Origin: Candidatus Bathyarchaeota archaeon
GTDB taxonomy: Archaea > Thermoproteota > Bathyarchaeia > Bathyarchaeales > B26-1
NCBI GenBank assembly: GCA_018396795.1
Contig: JAGTRH010000015.1
Location: 1 to 14,113, forward strand
Direction of reading: 5' to 3'
DNA: 14,113 nt
Shown: positions 1-6,700 of the stretch, piece by piece
How the letters are laid out: the number at the start of each line of letters is the position of its first letter
Position numbering within the stretch: the first letter of the stretch is position 1
Made by a program: the position numbers and the translations under genes
The notes under the pieces: generated by a model
Seen by the model: the letters and a program-made list of their open reading frames with translations, nothing else
The model's database searches: none
What the model was told of the DNA's origin: nothing

Positions 1-1047
1 TAAGAACTCCCTATCTCCATCCGCATCCATTATTTGTTTAACAGCTATAGCTAGTACTGGGGGCTGAGTAGTCCATGGAGAATAGTCGTCCACATTCCAA
101 AATAGTTTACAAAACTCTTTAGACACAAAGATCTCGTGAGGTATTCGTCCATCAGGCTTCTGAGCTTCAAATAAGTTTAAGAGTTCTTCTTCAGCCATCT
201 TAACATCGTACGCGGATAGCACTATGGCGTGAAAAGCAGAATCCCAAAGCCACTGATGCCTAAACGTAAATTTACTAGGCATGTTGAAAGGATTCTTAAG
301 GACAGGATGGCTCCATACCGTAGCTCTATTTGACAGTATAACATACCACATATACTTCCATAGAAGCCCATACTCAGGCTTAACCCCACTTGACACAGGT
401 ATCCTATTCATAATGGTGTTTATCCAAATTCTTTTTTCTTCTTCTATCTTGGAGGGGTTAACTAAAGCTGTTCTAGCCAGCCTAATAGCTTCATCCTTTG
501 AGCTAGCCCCCACCACCGTAAAGGCCAGCACCCCTCCAGCGTTAAGCTCTGAACTTACTTCATAGGTGGCAATGCTCTTCTCGACATTAGCTGTCATGGA
601 ACCGTTTGAAGCTATACAGATGAAGTATGCATCTCTATATGACCCTATTAGATGCTTATCGGAGAATTCTAAACGTACGGAAGCCATTTCAGCTATTTTA
701 TCCCGATAATTAGGGTTAAACCAGCTGAAAACTCCTACGCCTCCCCTGAGCTTGATCTTCGATTTCAACGGCGAATGGTTCGAAACAGTATAGACCAGCG
801 TATTGTTATATGCCGCTAACCGCGCCTCCAACTCTATCCCTTCAGCCATTAACAAATTGTAAGCCGTACCATCACGCCAAACCTGCTGTCTAACCGATAT
901 GATTGGCTCAATTATTTCTACTAAAGACTCGGCTTCGAAGAATTCTCCAAAGGAAAAAAACTTGACACTCCCACCAGATAAACTAGCTGCTACCAGATTG
1001 CCTACGACCTCTCCCTTTCTTCCCGGAAGGATCATCCCTTTACGCAT
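1..1047 (-). CDS. GH63/MGH1-like glycoside hydrolase, C-terminus cut by window edge
   Basis: This frame is open from before 1047 to the left edge, giving 349 residues with no stop in the window; the rest of the gene lies outside. Residues 1-240 look like an N-terminal beta-rich domain. Then comes the start of an (alpha/alpha)6 barrel of the glucosidase/mannosylglycerate-hydrolase type: HQWLWDSAFHA (264-274), PDGRIPHE (298-305) and DYSPWTTQPPVLAIAV (321-336). D299 in the DG motif is a candidate general acid by analogy; the catalytic base would be beyond the edge. The enzyme would hydrolyse a glycosidic bond, substrate unknown. The ATG at 1047 was chosen because it is the first normal start in frame and a TATA-like stretch lies 26 bp upstream; ATG at 1035 is an alternative. 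The same frame continues upstream through a hydrophobic stretch but offers no ATG, GTG or TTG before the stop at 1254-1252. It lies 128 bp downstream of the oxidoreductase pair and is probably part of the same sugar locus. Confidence 0.75.
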   Translation of the reverse strand, partial: MRKGMILPGRKGEVVGNLVAASLSGGSVKFFSFGEFFEAESLVEIIEPIISVRQQVWRDGTAYNLLMAEGIELEARLAAYNNTLVYTVSNHSPLKSKIKLRGGVGVFSWFNPNYRDKIAEMASVRLEFSDKHLIGSYRDAYFICIASNGSMTANVEKSIATYEVSSELNAGGVLAFTVVGASSKDEAIRLARTALVNPSKIEEEKRIWINTIMNRIPVSSGVKPEYGLLWKYMWYVILSNRATVWSHPVLKNPFNMPSKFTFRHQWLWDSAFHAIVLSAYDVKMAEEELLNLFEAQKPDGRIPHEIFVSKEFCKLFWNVDDYSPWTTQPPVLAIAVKQIMDADGDREFL

Positions 1048-1068
1048 AGATTTTACAGCCGGCGACCT

Positions 1069-1080
1069 GATAAAAACATT
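1069..1080 (-). promoter_or_regulatory. Possible TATA box for the GH63-like gene
   Basis: On the minus strand AATGTTTTTATC lies 22-33 bp before the ATG at 1047, the spacing expected for a leaderless archaeal transcript. The match to a BRE/TATA consensus is mediocre, and the gene could equally be read through from the oxidoreductase operon. Confidence 0.3.
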
Positions 1081-1175
1081 ATTAAAGATGAGTACAAGCA
1101 GAAGCGAAACTGTAGAAACTGAAACTATAACCAGAGTAGCCGAGTTTTGGTTAATTTTCTGCGATCTGAAGCGCG

Positions 1176-2219
1176 CTAAAAATATATGATTCTTCTTTCT
1201 TCCGATGATCTCTGAGCCGCCTCCATGAGCTCCACTAAGTACTTGCCCTCCTCAACCGTACCGATTGGCACAGTGTCTTCGACAATACATTTTACAAAAT
1301 GACGGTGGGTGTGCTGAGGTTCTTTTTCCCTTGTAAGGGAGGGGATCTTCCAAGATGAACTTGAAGAATCATAGTGTTTAACAATTGGATTTCCAAAAAA
1401 GTCCTCCCACACTAACATGCCCTTAACACCATAAATATATATCTCGTTAGTTCCTCTCGCTTGCGTCCAAGAAGTCTCGACCACAACTATGCTCCCCGTT
1501 TCCATATCCATCATTGTTGCGGCAGAATCTTCAACGCTAGCCTTCTTATCAAGCGTGCCCATGGAGGACACTAGTTTCTTAGCCTTCCCGAAGAGTAAAT
1601 TGGCTATTGTGAAAGAATATACTCCCATATCAAACAATGCACCGCCCTCAGCCCGCTCCTTATCAAAGAACCAGCAATCCCCCGTCTCTTCATTAAACAT
1701 CTTGGCCACATCATCCTGGTATTTCTCAGGGCCTGAATGAGCAACCCTAATTCTCGCCATGCATACTTTACCAAGATACTCGTTATCTATAGACTCCTTG
1801 ATATAATCAAAATAGGGATTGTCAAAATACACGAAGGGCAGCGCCATCACCTTAAGATCCTTACGCTTTTTAGCGCATTCAACAACCGCCTCGGCATCAC
1901 TTACCTTAGTAGCCATCGGTTTCTGTATGATTACATGCTTCCCGGCTTTGATGGCGTCTACCGCTATAGGCGAGTGGGTCGGGTGAGGTGTTGCTATAAC
2001 CACTGCCTCCACATCCTCTCTTTCAAGCAGTTCCCTATAATCAGTATACCAGTTTGGCACCTTAAACTTGCCTGCGGTAATCCTAGCCCTGTTTTCCTTT
2101 ATATCTGCAACCGCAACTAGTTTCACTTCCTCTATGGTACTAAGCTCTGGCAGATGGAAATAGTTCGCAATACCACCGCACCCAATTACGCCAAAACCAA
2201 TCTTTCCCAAGCCTCTCAC
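1176..2219 (-). CDS. Gfo/Idh/MocA family oxidoreductase (second of a tandem pair)
   Basis: This is a 347-residue NAD(P)-dependent oxidoreductase that probably acts on a sugar or sugar derivative in the cytosol. The N-terminal Rossmann fold has GVIGCGGIA (10-18) and VADI at the end of beta-2. QKP (99-101) carries the active-site lysine, with Q where E is usual. The C-terminal domain has AHSGP (160-164) and GALFDMGVYS (193-202), giving D197-x3-Y201. D-x3-Y is the arrangement of glucose-fructose oxidoreductase, xylose dehydrogenase and dihydrodiol dehydrogenase relatives, whereas inositol dehydrogenases have D-x3-H. The length is normal for the family. It follows the upstream paralogue by 11 nt, so the two are cotranscribed. 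The start is GTG at 2219; a TTG three codons later is possible because GGAGG is only 3 nt from the GTG. The substrate is unknown. Confidence 0.88.
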   Translation of the reverse strand: MRGLGKIGFGVIGCGGIANYFHLPELSTIEEVKLVAVADIKENRARITAGKFKVPNWYTDYRELLEREDVEAVVIATPHPTHSPIAVDAIKAGKHVIIQKPMATKVSDAEAVVECAKKRKDLKVMALPFVYFDNPYFDYIKESIDNEYLGKVCMARIRVAHSGPEKYQDDVAKMFNEETGDCWFFDKERAEGGALFDMGVYSFTIANLLFGKAKKLVSSMGTLDKKASVEDSAATMMDMETGSIVVVETSWTQARGTNEIYIYGVKGMLVWEDFFGNPIVKHYDSSSSSWKIPSLTREKEPQHTHRHFVKCIVEDTVPIGTVEEGKYLVELMEAAQRSSEERRIIYF

Positions 2220-2222
2220 CTT

Positions 2223-2227
2223 CCTCC
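2223..2227 (-). promoter_or_regulatory. Shine-Dalgarno GGAGG for the downstream oxidoreductase
   Basis: The TAG stop of the upstream oxidoreductase (2233-2231) is followed at once by TAAGGAGGAAG and then GTG. The GGAGG-to-GTG spacer is only 3 nt, short for a working site, while the TTG at 2210 would have 12 nt. The real start is therefore one of these two. Confidence 0.6.
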
Positions 2228-2230
2228 TTA

Positions 2231-3265
2231 CTAGATTGGGAGAACTATTCTCCTCCCTTCCTTTGCCGATATCAGCCCAGCCTCCAAGACTTCCTGTACC
2301 GCCAAGTTGAATCTGGCGTCTACGGGCGGCTCAAGAGGTTTCTCGTCAAGAATACCCCTTGTGAAATATTCTGGACCGTTTCTCAGACCTAAGGGAAGCT
2401 GCGGAGGATCTATTACTTCTTCCGTCATGTTCCTGAAATTCCCTTCTTCTCTTACCCTCACGAAGCGCATCTTTCCATCCTCTTCTACAACTATTGTTCC
2501 ATGCAGACCGTTCAAGATCGGGCCGTGTATAGGATATTTGCCTACTTGGGACCAGGAGGCTTCCGCTACCCCAAACGCATCGCCATACTCCATTAGAAGA
2601 ATAGCATTATCATCCACCGTAAGGTAAGGTCTCGCTAGGGTTCCAAACGTAGCAACTACGCTCTTAGGCTTCCCTAGAAACCACAGAGCTAAGTTAACTC
2701 CGTAGCAACAGTAGTCCATGAACGCGCCCGCTCCATTCAGCTCCCTATCGTACAGCCAACTGTAGAAGTACTCGGAACATCCTATTTCCTTTGGTCCAGA
2801 ATGAGCTGCCCTGAACCTTACGTGATGCACTCTTCCTATATCGCCATTCTTCACCATCCTGTATGCCAGTTGGACTGCCGGGCTCCAAGTGGTTGGATAG
2901 TTAACCATAACTTTCGTGCCATGCTTCTCAGAGGCTGAAACTATCCTCTTGGCTTGCGCGAAATCAGCAGACATGGGTTTCTCCATGATAACATGAAAAC
3001 CTTTTTCAGAAGCAGACTCTACCACGTCAGCATGTCTGCCATTCTCTGTGCAAACAAGGACCGCATCAAGTTTTTCTTTCGAAAACATCGCTTCGTAATC
3101 TTCATAGGTAGACAAGTTGAAGAGGTCTTTTACCTTCTGCAAGAGAGGTTTATTTCTGTCCGCAGCTGCTATAATCTCGATCTCTTCCAGCTCGCCGAAT
3201 TCTTTGAGAAGGCCCCAAACATGGTCGTGGACCAATCCAGCTACACCTAACCTTATTTTCTTCAT
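2231..3265 (-). CDS. Gfo/Idh/MocA family oxidoreductase (first of a tandem pair)
   Basis: This is a 344-residue NAD(P)-dependent oxidoreductase related to its downstream neighbour. The N-terminal Rossmann domain has LGVAGLVHDHVW (6-17), a variant glycine loop with histidines, and AAADRN (33-38). EKP (95-97) holds the catalytic lysine. The C-terminal domain contains RAAHSGP (152-158) and GAFMDYCCYG (180-189), giving D184-x3-Y188. Both paralogues share the AHSGP motif and tyrosine in place of the histidine seen in inositol dehydrogenases, so they probably act on similar or successive substrates, or form a mixed complex (inference). It is the first gene of a minus-strand operon, divergent from the GH42-like hydrolase. 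The ATG at 3265 fits a TATA box about 35 bp upstream, giving a leader of only about 10 nt and no clear ribosome site. Substrate unknown. Confidence 0.88.
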   Translation of the reverse strand: MKKIRLGVAGLVHDHVWGLLKEFGELEEIEIIAAADRNKPLLQKVKDLFNLSTYEDYEAMFSKEKLDAVLVCTENGRHADVVESASEKGFHVIMEKPMSADFAQAKRIVSASEKHGTKVMVNYPTTWSPAVQLAYRMVKNGDIGRVHHVRFRAAHSGPKEIGCSEYFYSWLYDRELNGAGAFMDYCCYGVNLALWFLGKPKSVVATFGTLARPYLTVDDNAILLMEYGDAFGVAEASWSQVGKYPIHGPILNGLHGTIVVEEDGKMRFVRVREEGNFRNMTEEVIDPPQLPLGLRNGPEYFTRGILDEKPLEPPVDARFNLAVQEVLEAGLISAKEGRRIVLPI

Positions 3266-3294
3266 ACCGACTTCGATTCAATACACTTAAAGGA

Positions 3295-3309
3295 CATATA
3301 AAAAGCTTT
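3295..3309 (-). promoter_or_regulatory. BRE/TATA promoter of the oxidoreductase operon
   Basis: On the minus strand AAAGCTTTTTATATG is a good archaeal BRE plus TATA element. A start site about 25 nt downstream falls near 3273-3275, so the leader before the ATG at 3265 would be about 10 nt or less. Twelve of these bases (3298-3309) recur exactly in the permease promoter at 9641-9652. Confidence 0.6.
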
Positions 3310-3397
3310 ATAGTGCATGCTACGAGACGCATTTATCTACTGACTGAATCAATTAAACTCTCTAGTTGAGATTTAAGCGGATGAGGTAAATGAAAAA

Positions 3398-3407
3398 TTA
3401 ATAAATA
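3398..3407 (+). promoter_or_regulatory. TATA box of the GH42-like gene
   Basis: TTAATAAATA, preceded by GAAAAA, sits with its centre about 26 bp before the ATG at 3428. This predicts transcription starting at or next to the ATG, that is, a leaderless message, in keeping with the absence of a Shine-Dalgarno sequence. Confidence 0.5.
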
Positions 3408-3427
3408 ACGCATTAAGAACAAAAAGC

Positions 3428-5638
3428 ATGTCTATAGAATTAAGAAAACACATGAATTCGATATATGTTTTTAAAGATGCCATGCCGATGTCGAAAGTTT
3501 TATGTTATGCAAGTCCAGAATACTGTTCTGATTTTAGTAAAGCGGGAATACATACTGCTACGTGGAATATTCCTTTGGGATGGTTGGGGCCAAAAAAAAT
3601 TAATTTTGATGCTACTGATAAAGTTATTGAAAAATACTTGTCTATAGATCCAAACATTATGATCCTGCCAAGGATAAACTTTCCTGGGAACAGCCAAGAT
3701 TGGTGGTGTAAAGCACATCCTGAGGAGCTAGTTGTTCTTTCCAATGGGGAGCTTGGCTCCGGCCATTCGAGCGCTTCGCTTGTTTGGCTTAAGGAGGCAT
3801 CTTCTGCATTATCAAATTTCATAAGACATGTTGAAAGTTCGCACTATTCTCCTAACATAATTGGCTATCATATTTGCGATGGCCATTTTTCTGAATGGTT
3901 TGCCTGGGATTCAGCAAATTTCGAGAAGGATGTTCATGCATTACGATGGGTTTGTCAACCAGGCAAGACTCCAGTAGAATGTTCTACTCCATGGCCAGAC
4001 TATTCTGAGCCGATGTTAAACGCTTTTAGAGAATGGATAAGGAGAAAATACGAGGGTGATTTAGAAGCGCTAAGAAGATCGTGGAAAAAAAGAGATGTAG
4101 ATTTTTCCACCATCATGATTCCAACTAAACTCGAGAGGCTTTCAGCTGAAATTTCAACAATTAGAGAACCTGCAAGCCAGATGAATGTGATTGACTATGA
4201 AACGTGTTTTCAAGACATACATTCAGATCTAATTTTAAACTTATGTAGAGTCGCTAAGAGTGAAACTAGAAAACTAGTTGGTGTTTTTTACGGATACGTA
4301 TGGCTCGGCTTCTTTAGAGGATTCTATATGCAAAACGCCGGACATACAGCGCTTTCAAAGATTTTGAAATCGCCTTATGTTGATTTTCTGGCTGGCCCTT
4401 ACGATTACGAGAATCGTGTTTTAGGAGGAGCATGTTACTCGCAATCCGTGCCAGAAAGCGTCTTTTTACACGGGAAAATGTTTTTCACGGAAGTTGATCC
4501 TAAAACATTCCTTACAGATCCAGCGTTAAAGTGGCATCATTTAGGGCATTTTGCACCTAGAACAGTAGAGGAAACCTTGGAGCTCCTAAAACGCGATTAC
4601 TCCTATGTGCAATCGATGGGCATAGGAATGTGGTGGACAGACCTCTTCAATCAAGGCTGGTATCATCATGAAAATATTATTGAGACTCTCAGAAAGTTAA
4701 GGAATATAGAAGAAAGGCTCAGTTCGTTTAACCAAGAATCTAACAGAGAAATTGCTGTGATTCTAGACGAGAAAAGCCTCCTCTATGAGAGACCCTGCCA
4801 GAACATGGCAATTGCTCTCAGAAATATTCAGCGGCAATGGGAGCTCGCCTTCATAGGTGCACCATTTGATACCTATCTTCAAAGCGACCTAACCGACCCT
4901 GAGTTTAATGCCGAAAGATACAAACTGTTTATCTTTATGAATAATGTCTTTATTGGAAAAAATGAGCGCAGAAGCATAGATCAGTTAATAAAAAGGGATG
5001 GAAAAGTCGTAGTGTGGCAATGGGCTCCTGGGCTGATATCCGATGAGGGAATTAGTATTGATAATATGCATCAAATTACCGGAATGAAAATAGATTATGA
5101 GAAAAAGGAAGGTCATACTCACATTGATATTACTAATTATCAGCATCCGATAACCAAGGGTTTGCCTTTTGGCCACTGTTTCGGACCGGAACTAAGTAGG
5201 TGGCATATGGCTTTGTTTAAAGAATCGGGATTTATAGAGGATGATCCAACGTTTGTTTCTTGCCCGCTATTCTATTGCCCTGACACCGAAGCGACGATTC
5301 TAGGTAGACTCAATCCAAGCGATAAGCCAGGTTTTTGCGTGAAAGAGCTTAACGACTGGACATCAATATATGTCGCAGTACCCTATATGTCTAAACAGGT
5401 TTTGCGGAATATTGCCAGATTCGCTGGTGTACATGTATATGCTGCGGGAGGGAATCTTGTTTACGCTAATAAGCATTTTCTTTCCATAACCCCTCGGTTA
5501 AGCGGGAGACAAACTATAAAACTGCCCAAGCCAATGACAGTGATTGATCTTTGGAATGATAAGAAAGTAGCTGAGGAAACAAGCAGTTTTGATATAGATG
5601 TGAAAGCAAACGCAACCTATATGTACCTTTTGGAATAA
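3428..5638 (+). CDS. GH42-like beta-galactosidase-family glycoside hydrolase
   Basis: This is a 736-residue soluble protein with the layout of GH42 clan-A enzymes. Residues about 20-435 form the TIM barrel, 438-675 resemble the flavodoxin/glutamine-amidotransferase-like trimerisation domain (AVILDEKSLLYERP at 443-456), and 690-736 form a small C-terminal beta domain. GYHICDGHFSEWFAW (146-160) places E156 as candidate acid/base, and MFFTEVDP (351-358) places E355 as candidate nucleophile. The roughly 200-residue spacing fits clan A. The usual GH42 NE pair is not obvious (the local sequence is FSEW), so it is a divergent member and the substrate may not be a galactoside. There is no signal peptide, so it should be cytosolic and act on imported oligosaccharides. 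The ATG at 3428 fits the leaderless promoter; M9 at 3452 is an alternative. It diverges from the oxidoreductases and precedes the importer genes. By eye its codons look more A/T-rich than those of the binding-protein gene. Confidence 0.7.
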   Translation: MSIELRKHMNSIYVFKDAMPMSKVLCYASPEYCSDFSKAGIHTATWNIPLGWLGPKKINFDATDKVIEKYLSIDPNIMILPRINFPGNSQDWWCKAHPEELVVLSNGELGSGHSSASLVWLKEASSALSNFIRHVESSHYSPNIIGYHICDGHFSEWFAWDSANFEKDVHALRWVCQPGKTPVECSTPWPDYSEPMLNAFREWIRRKYEGDLEALRRSWKKRDVDFSTIMIPTKLERLSAEISTIREPASQMNVIDYETCFQDIHSDLILNLCRVAKSETRKLVGVFYGYVWLGFFRGFYMQNAGHTALSKILKSPYVDFLAGPYDYENRVLGGACYSQSVPESVFLHGKMFFTEVDPKTFLTDPALKWHHLGHFAPRTVEETLELLKRDYSYVQSMGIGMWWTDLFNQGWYHHENIIETLRKLRNIEERLSSFNQESNREIAVILDEKSLLYERPCQNMAIALRNIQRQWELAFIGAPFDTYLQSDLTDPEFNAERYKLFIFMNNVFIGKNERRSIDQLIKRDGKVVVWQWAPGLISDEGISIDNMHQITGMKIDYEKKEGHTHIDITNYQHPITKGLPFGHCFGPELSRWHMALFKESGFIEDDPTFVSCPLFYCPDTEATILGRLNPSDKPGFCVKELNDWTSIYVAVPYMSKQVLRNIARFAGVHVYAAGGNLVYANKHFLSITPRLSGRQTIKLPKPMTVIDLWNDKKVAEETSSFDIDVKANATYMYLLE

Positions 5639-5645
5639 GTTTCAT

Positions 5646-5689
5646 GCTAAGAGCAGATGAATTTTAGCTTTGAGATTAGCACACGCTAA
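5646..5689 (+). promoter_or_regulatory. GCTAA/TTAGC inverted repeats before the ATPase promoter
   Basis: GCTAA (5646-5650), TTAGC (5664-5668), TTAGC (5676-5680) and GCTAA (5685-5689) lie between the hydrolase stop and the ATPase TATA box. The last two form a 5-bp inverted repeat around ACAC. They could be a weak operator, or a weak hairpin after the hydrolase gene. There is no adjoining T-tract. Confidence 0.25.
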
Positions 5690-5700
5690 CAGTGCTTACC

Positions 5701-5712
5701 AAAAATTTATAA
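5701..5712 (+). promoter_or_regulatory. BRE/TATA promoter of the transporter ATPase operon
   Basis: AAAAATTTATAA followed by GG is a good archaeal BRE/TATA element. A start about 26 nt after its centre falls near 5734, just before GGAG at 5735-5738, which is 7 nt from the TTG start at 5746. This suggests the ATPases have their own promoter although the hydrolase gene lies upstream on the same strand. Confidence 0.55.
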
Positions 5713-5745
5713 GGCTATATCAAAGGATAAAACCGGAGCAAAGTC

Positions 5746-6699
5746 TTGGATAAAATACTGGAAGTCCATGATTTAAGAATATATTACAGAAGCATATATG
5801 GCGACTATAAATCTGTCGACGGAGTGTCCTTAGAGGTTTTTCGAAACGAAGTTTTCAGTATAGCTGGGGAATCTGGATGCGGTAAATCGACTCTCGTAGA
5901 TGGCATGCTTAGACTAGTTAAAACTCCAGGCTATATTCCAAGCGGTAAAGTCATATTTGAAGGAACGGATTTATTGAAGCTTCCTGAGAAGGAATTAAAC
6001 AGGATCAGGTGGACTAAGTTAGCCTACGTTCCACAAGGTGCTATGAATTCTTTGAACCCTTTCTTAAAAGTCAAAGAACAGATGATAGATGTTATACTGG
6101 ATCATTCCAATATGAAAAAGGAAGAGGCTAGGCAGCTTATAATGCAATTGTTGCAAGAAGTCGGCTTATCGGCCAAGGTGGCTGAAATGTATCCTCATGA
6201 GCTCAGCGGCGGGATGAAACAGAGGGTAATAATAGCGATGGCCATAGCTTTGAAGCCTACTCTGATTATAGCTGATGAACCAACCACCGCTTTGGATGTA
6301 GTTGTTCAGAAGGGAATCCTGCAACTTCTAAGGACCTTAAAGGACAAGTATCATATGTCTGTCATCATAGTGTCTCACAGCATGGCTGCTCACGCACAGG
6401 TCGGTGATAGGGTGGCCATAATGTATGCAGGGAAAGTGGTAGAAGTAGGTTCTGTCTACGAATTATTCGAAGATCCTTTACATCCCTACAGCAAGGGATT
6501 GATAACTGCTGTACCGTCGCTTGAAAGGAAAATGGTCAAGGGTATACCTGGGTTAGCACCAAGCCCCTTGGATTGGCCTAAAGGCTGCCGGTTCCACCCT
6601 CGATGTCCTTTTGTCATGGATGTCTGTAAGGAAATTGAACCTCCAATTAAATCGACTCAACCAGGTAGACTCGTTGCATGTCACCTCCACGGTGATTAA
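5746..6699 (+). CDS. Opp/Dpp-type ABC importer ATPase (DppD/OppD-like)
   Basis: This 317-residue ATP-binding subunit powers an oligopeptide- or oligosaccharide-type importer at the inner face of the membrane. It has Walker A GESGCGKST (41-49), Q-loop Q97, signature ELSGGMKQR (152-160), Walker B LIIADEP (173-179) with catalytic E178, D-loop TTALD and H-loop H211. The H-loop reads VSHSM where the family usually has ITHDL. The C-terminus carries the oligopeptide-transporter cysteine motif: C281, C287, C294 and C312 in GCRFHPRCPFVMDVC. These features and the length mark the DppD/OppD class. The start is TTG at 5746, supported by GGAG 7 nt upstream. The partner ATPase begins 1 nt after this stop codon. 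In this neighbourhood the cargo is more likely an oligosaccharide than a peptide (inference). Confidence 0.93.
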   Translation: MDKILEVHDLRIYYRSIYGDYKSVDGVSLEVFRNEVFSIAGESGCGKSTLVDGMLRLVKTPGYIPSGKVIFEGTDLLKLPEKELNRIRWTKLAYVPQGAMNSLNPFLKVKEQMIDVILDHSNMKKEEARQLIMQLLQEVGLSAKVAEMYPHELSGGMKQRVIIAMAIALKPTLIIADEPTTALDVVVQKGILQLLRTLKDKYHMSVIIVSHSMAAHAQVGDRVAIMYAGKVVEVGSVYELFEDPLHPYSKGLITAVPSLERKMVKGIPGLAPSPLDWPKGCRFHPRCPFVMDVCKEIEPPIKSTQPGRLVACHLHGD

Positions 6700-6700
6700 A

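Noticed and set aside
281..1189. Plus-strand open frames at 281-565 and 899-1189
   Set aside because: They lie opposite the GH63-like coding frame and the end of the oxidoreductase, and their translations show no recognisable motif. The minus-strand frame carries clear glycosidase motifs.
3359..3373. Short inverted repeat TCTC-TAGTT-GAGA in the divergent intergenic region
   Set aside because: The arms are only 4 bp and have no matching copy near the other promoters, so chance is a sufficient explanation.
5676..5689. TTAGC-ACAC-GCTAA as a hairpin terminator for the GH42-like gene
   Set aside because: The stem is only 5 bp and no T-run follows; kept only as a weak operator candidate.
6611..6700. 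Upstream extension of the DppF-like ATPase to an ATG at 6611
   Set aside because: It would overlap 89 bp of the DppD-like gene. The added residues have no ABC-ATPase features, while ATG 6701 has GGTGA upstream and a family-typical N-terminus.
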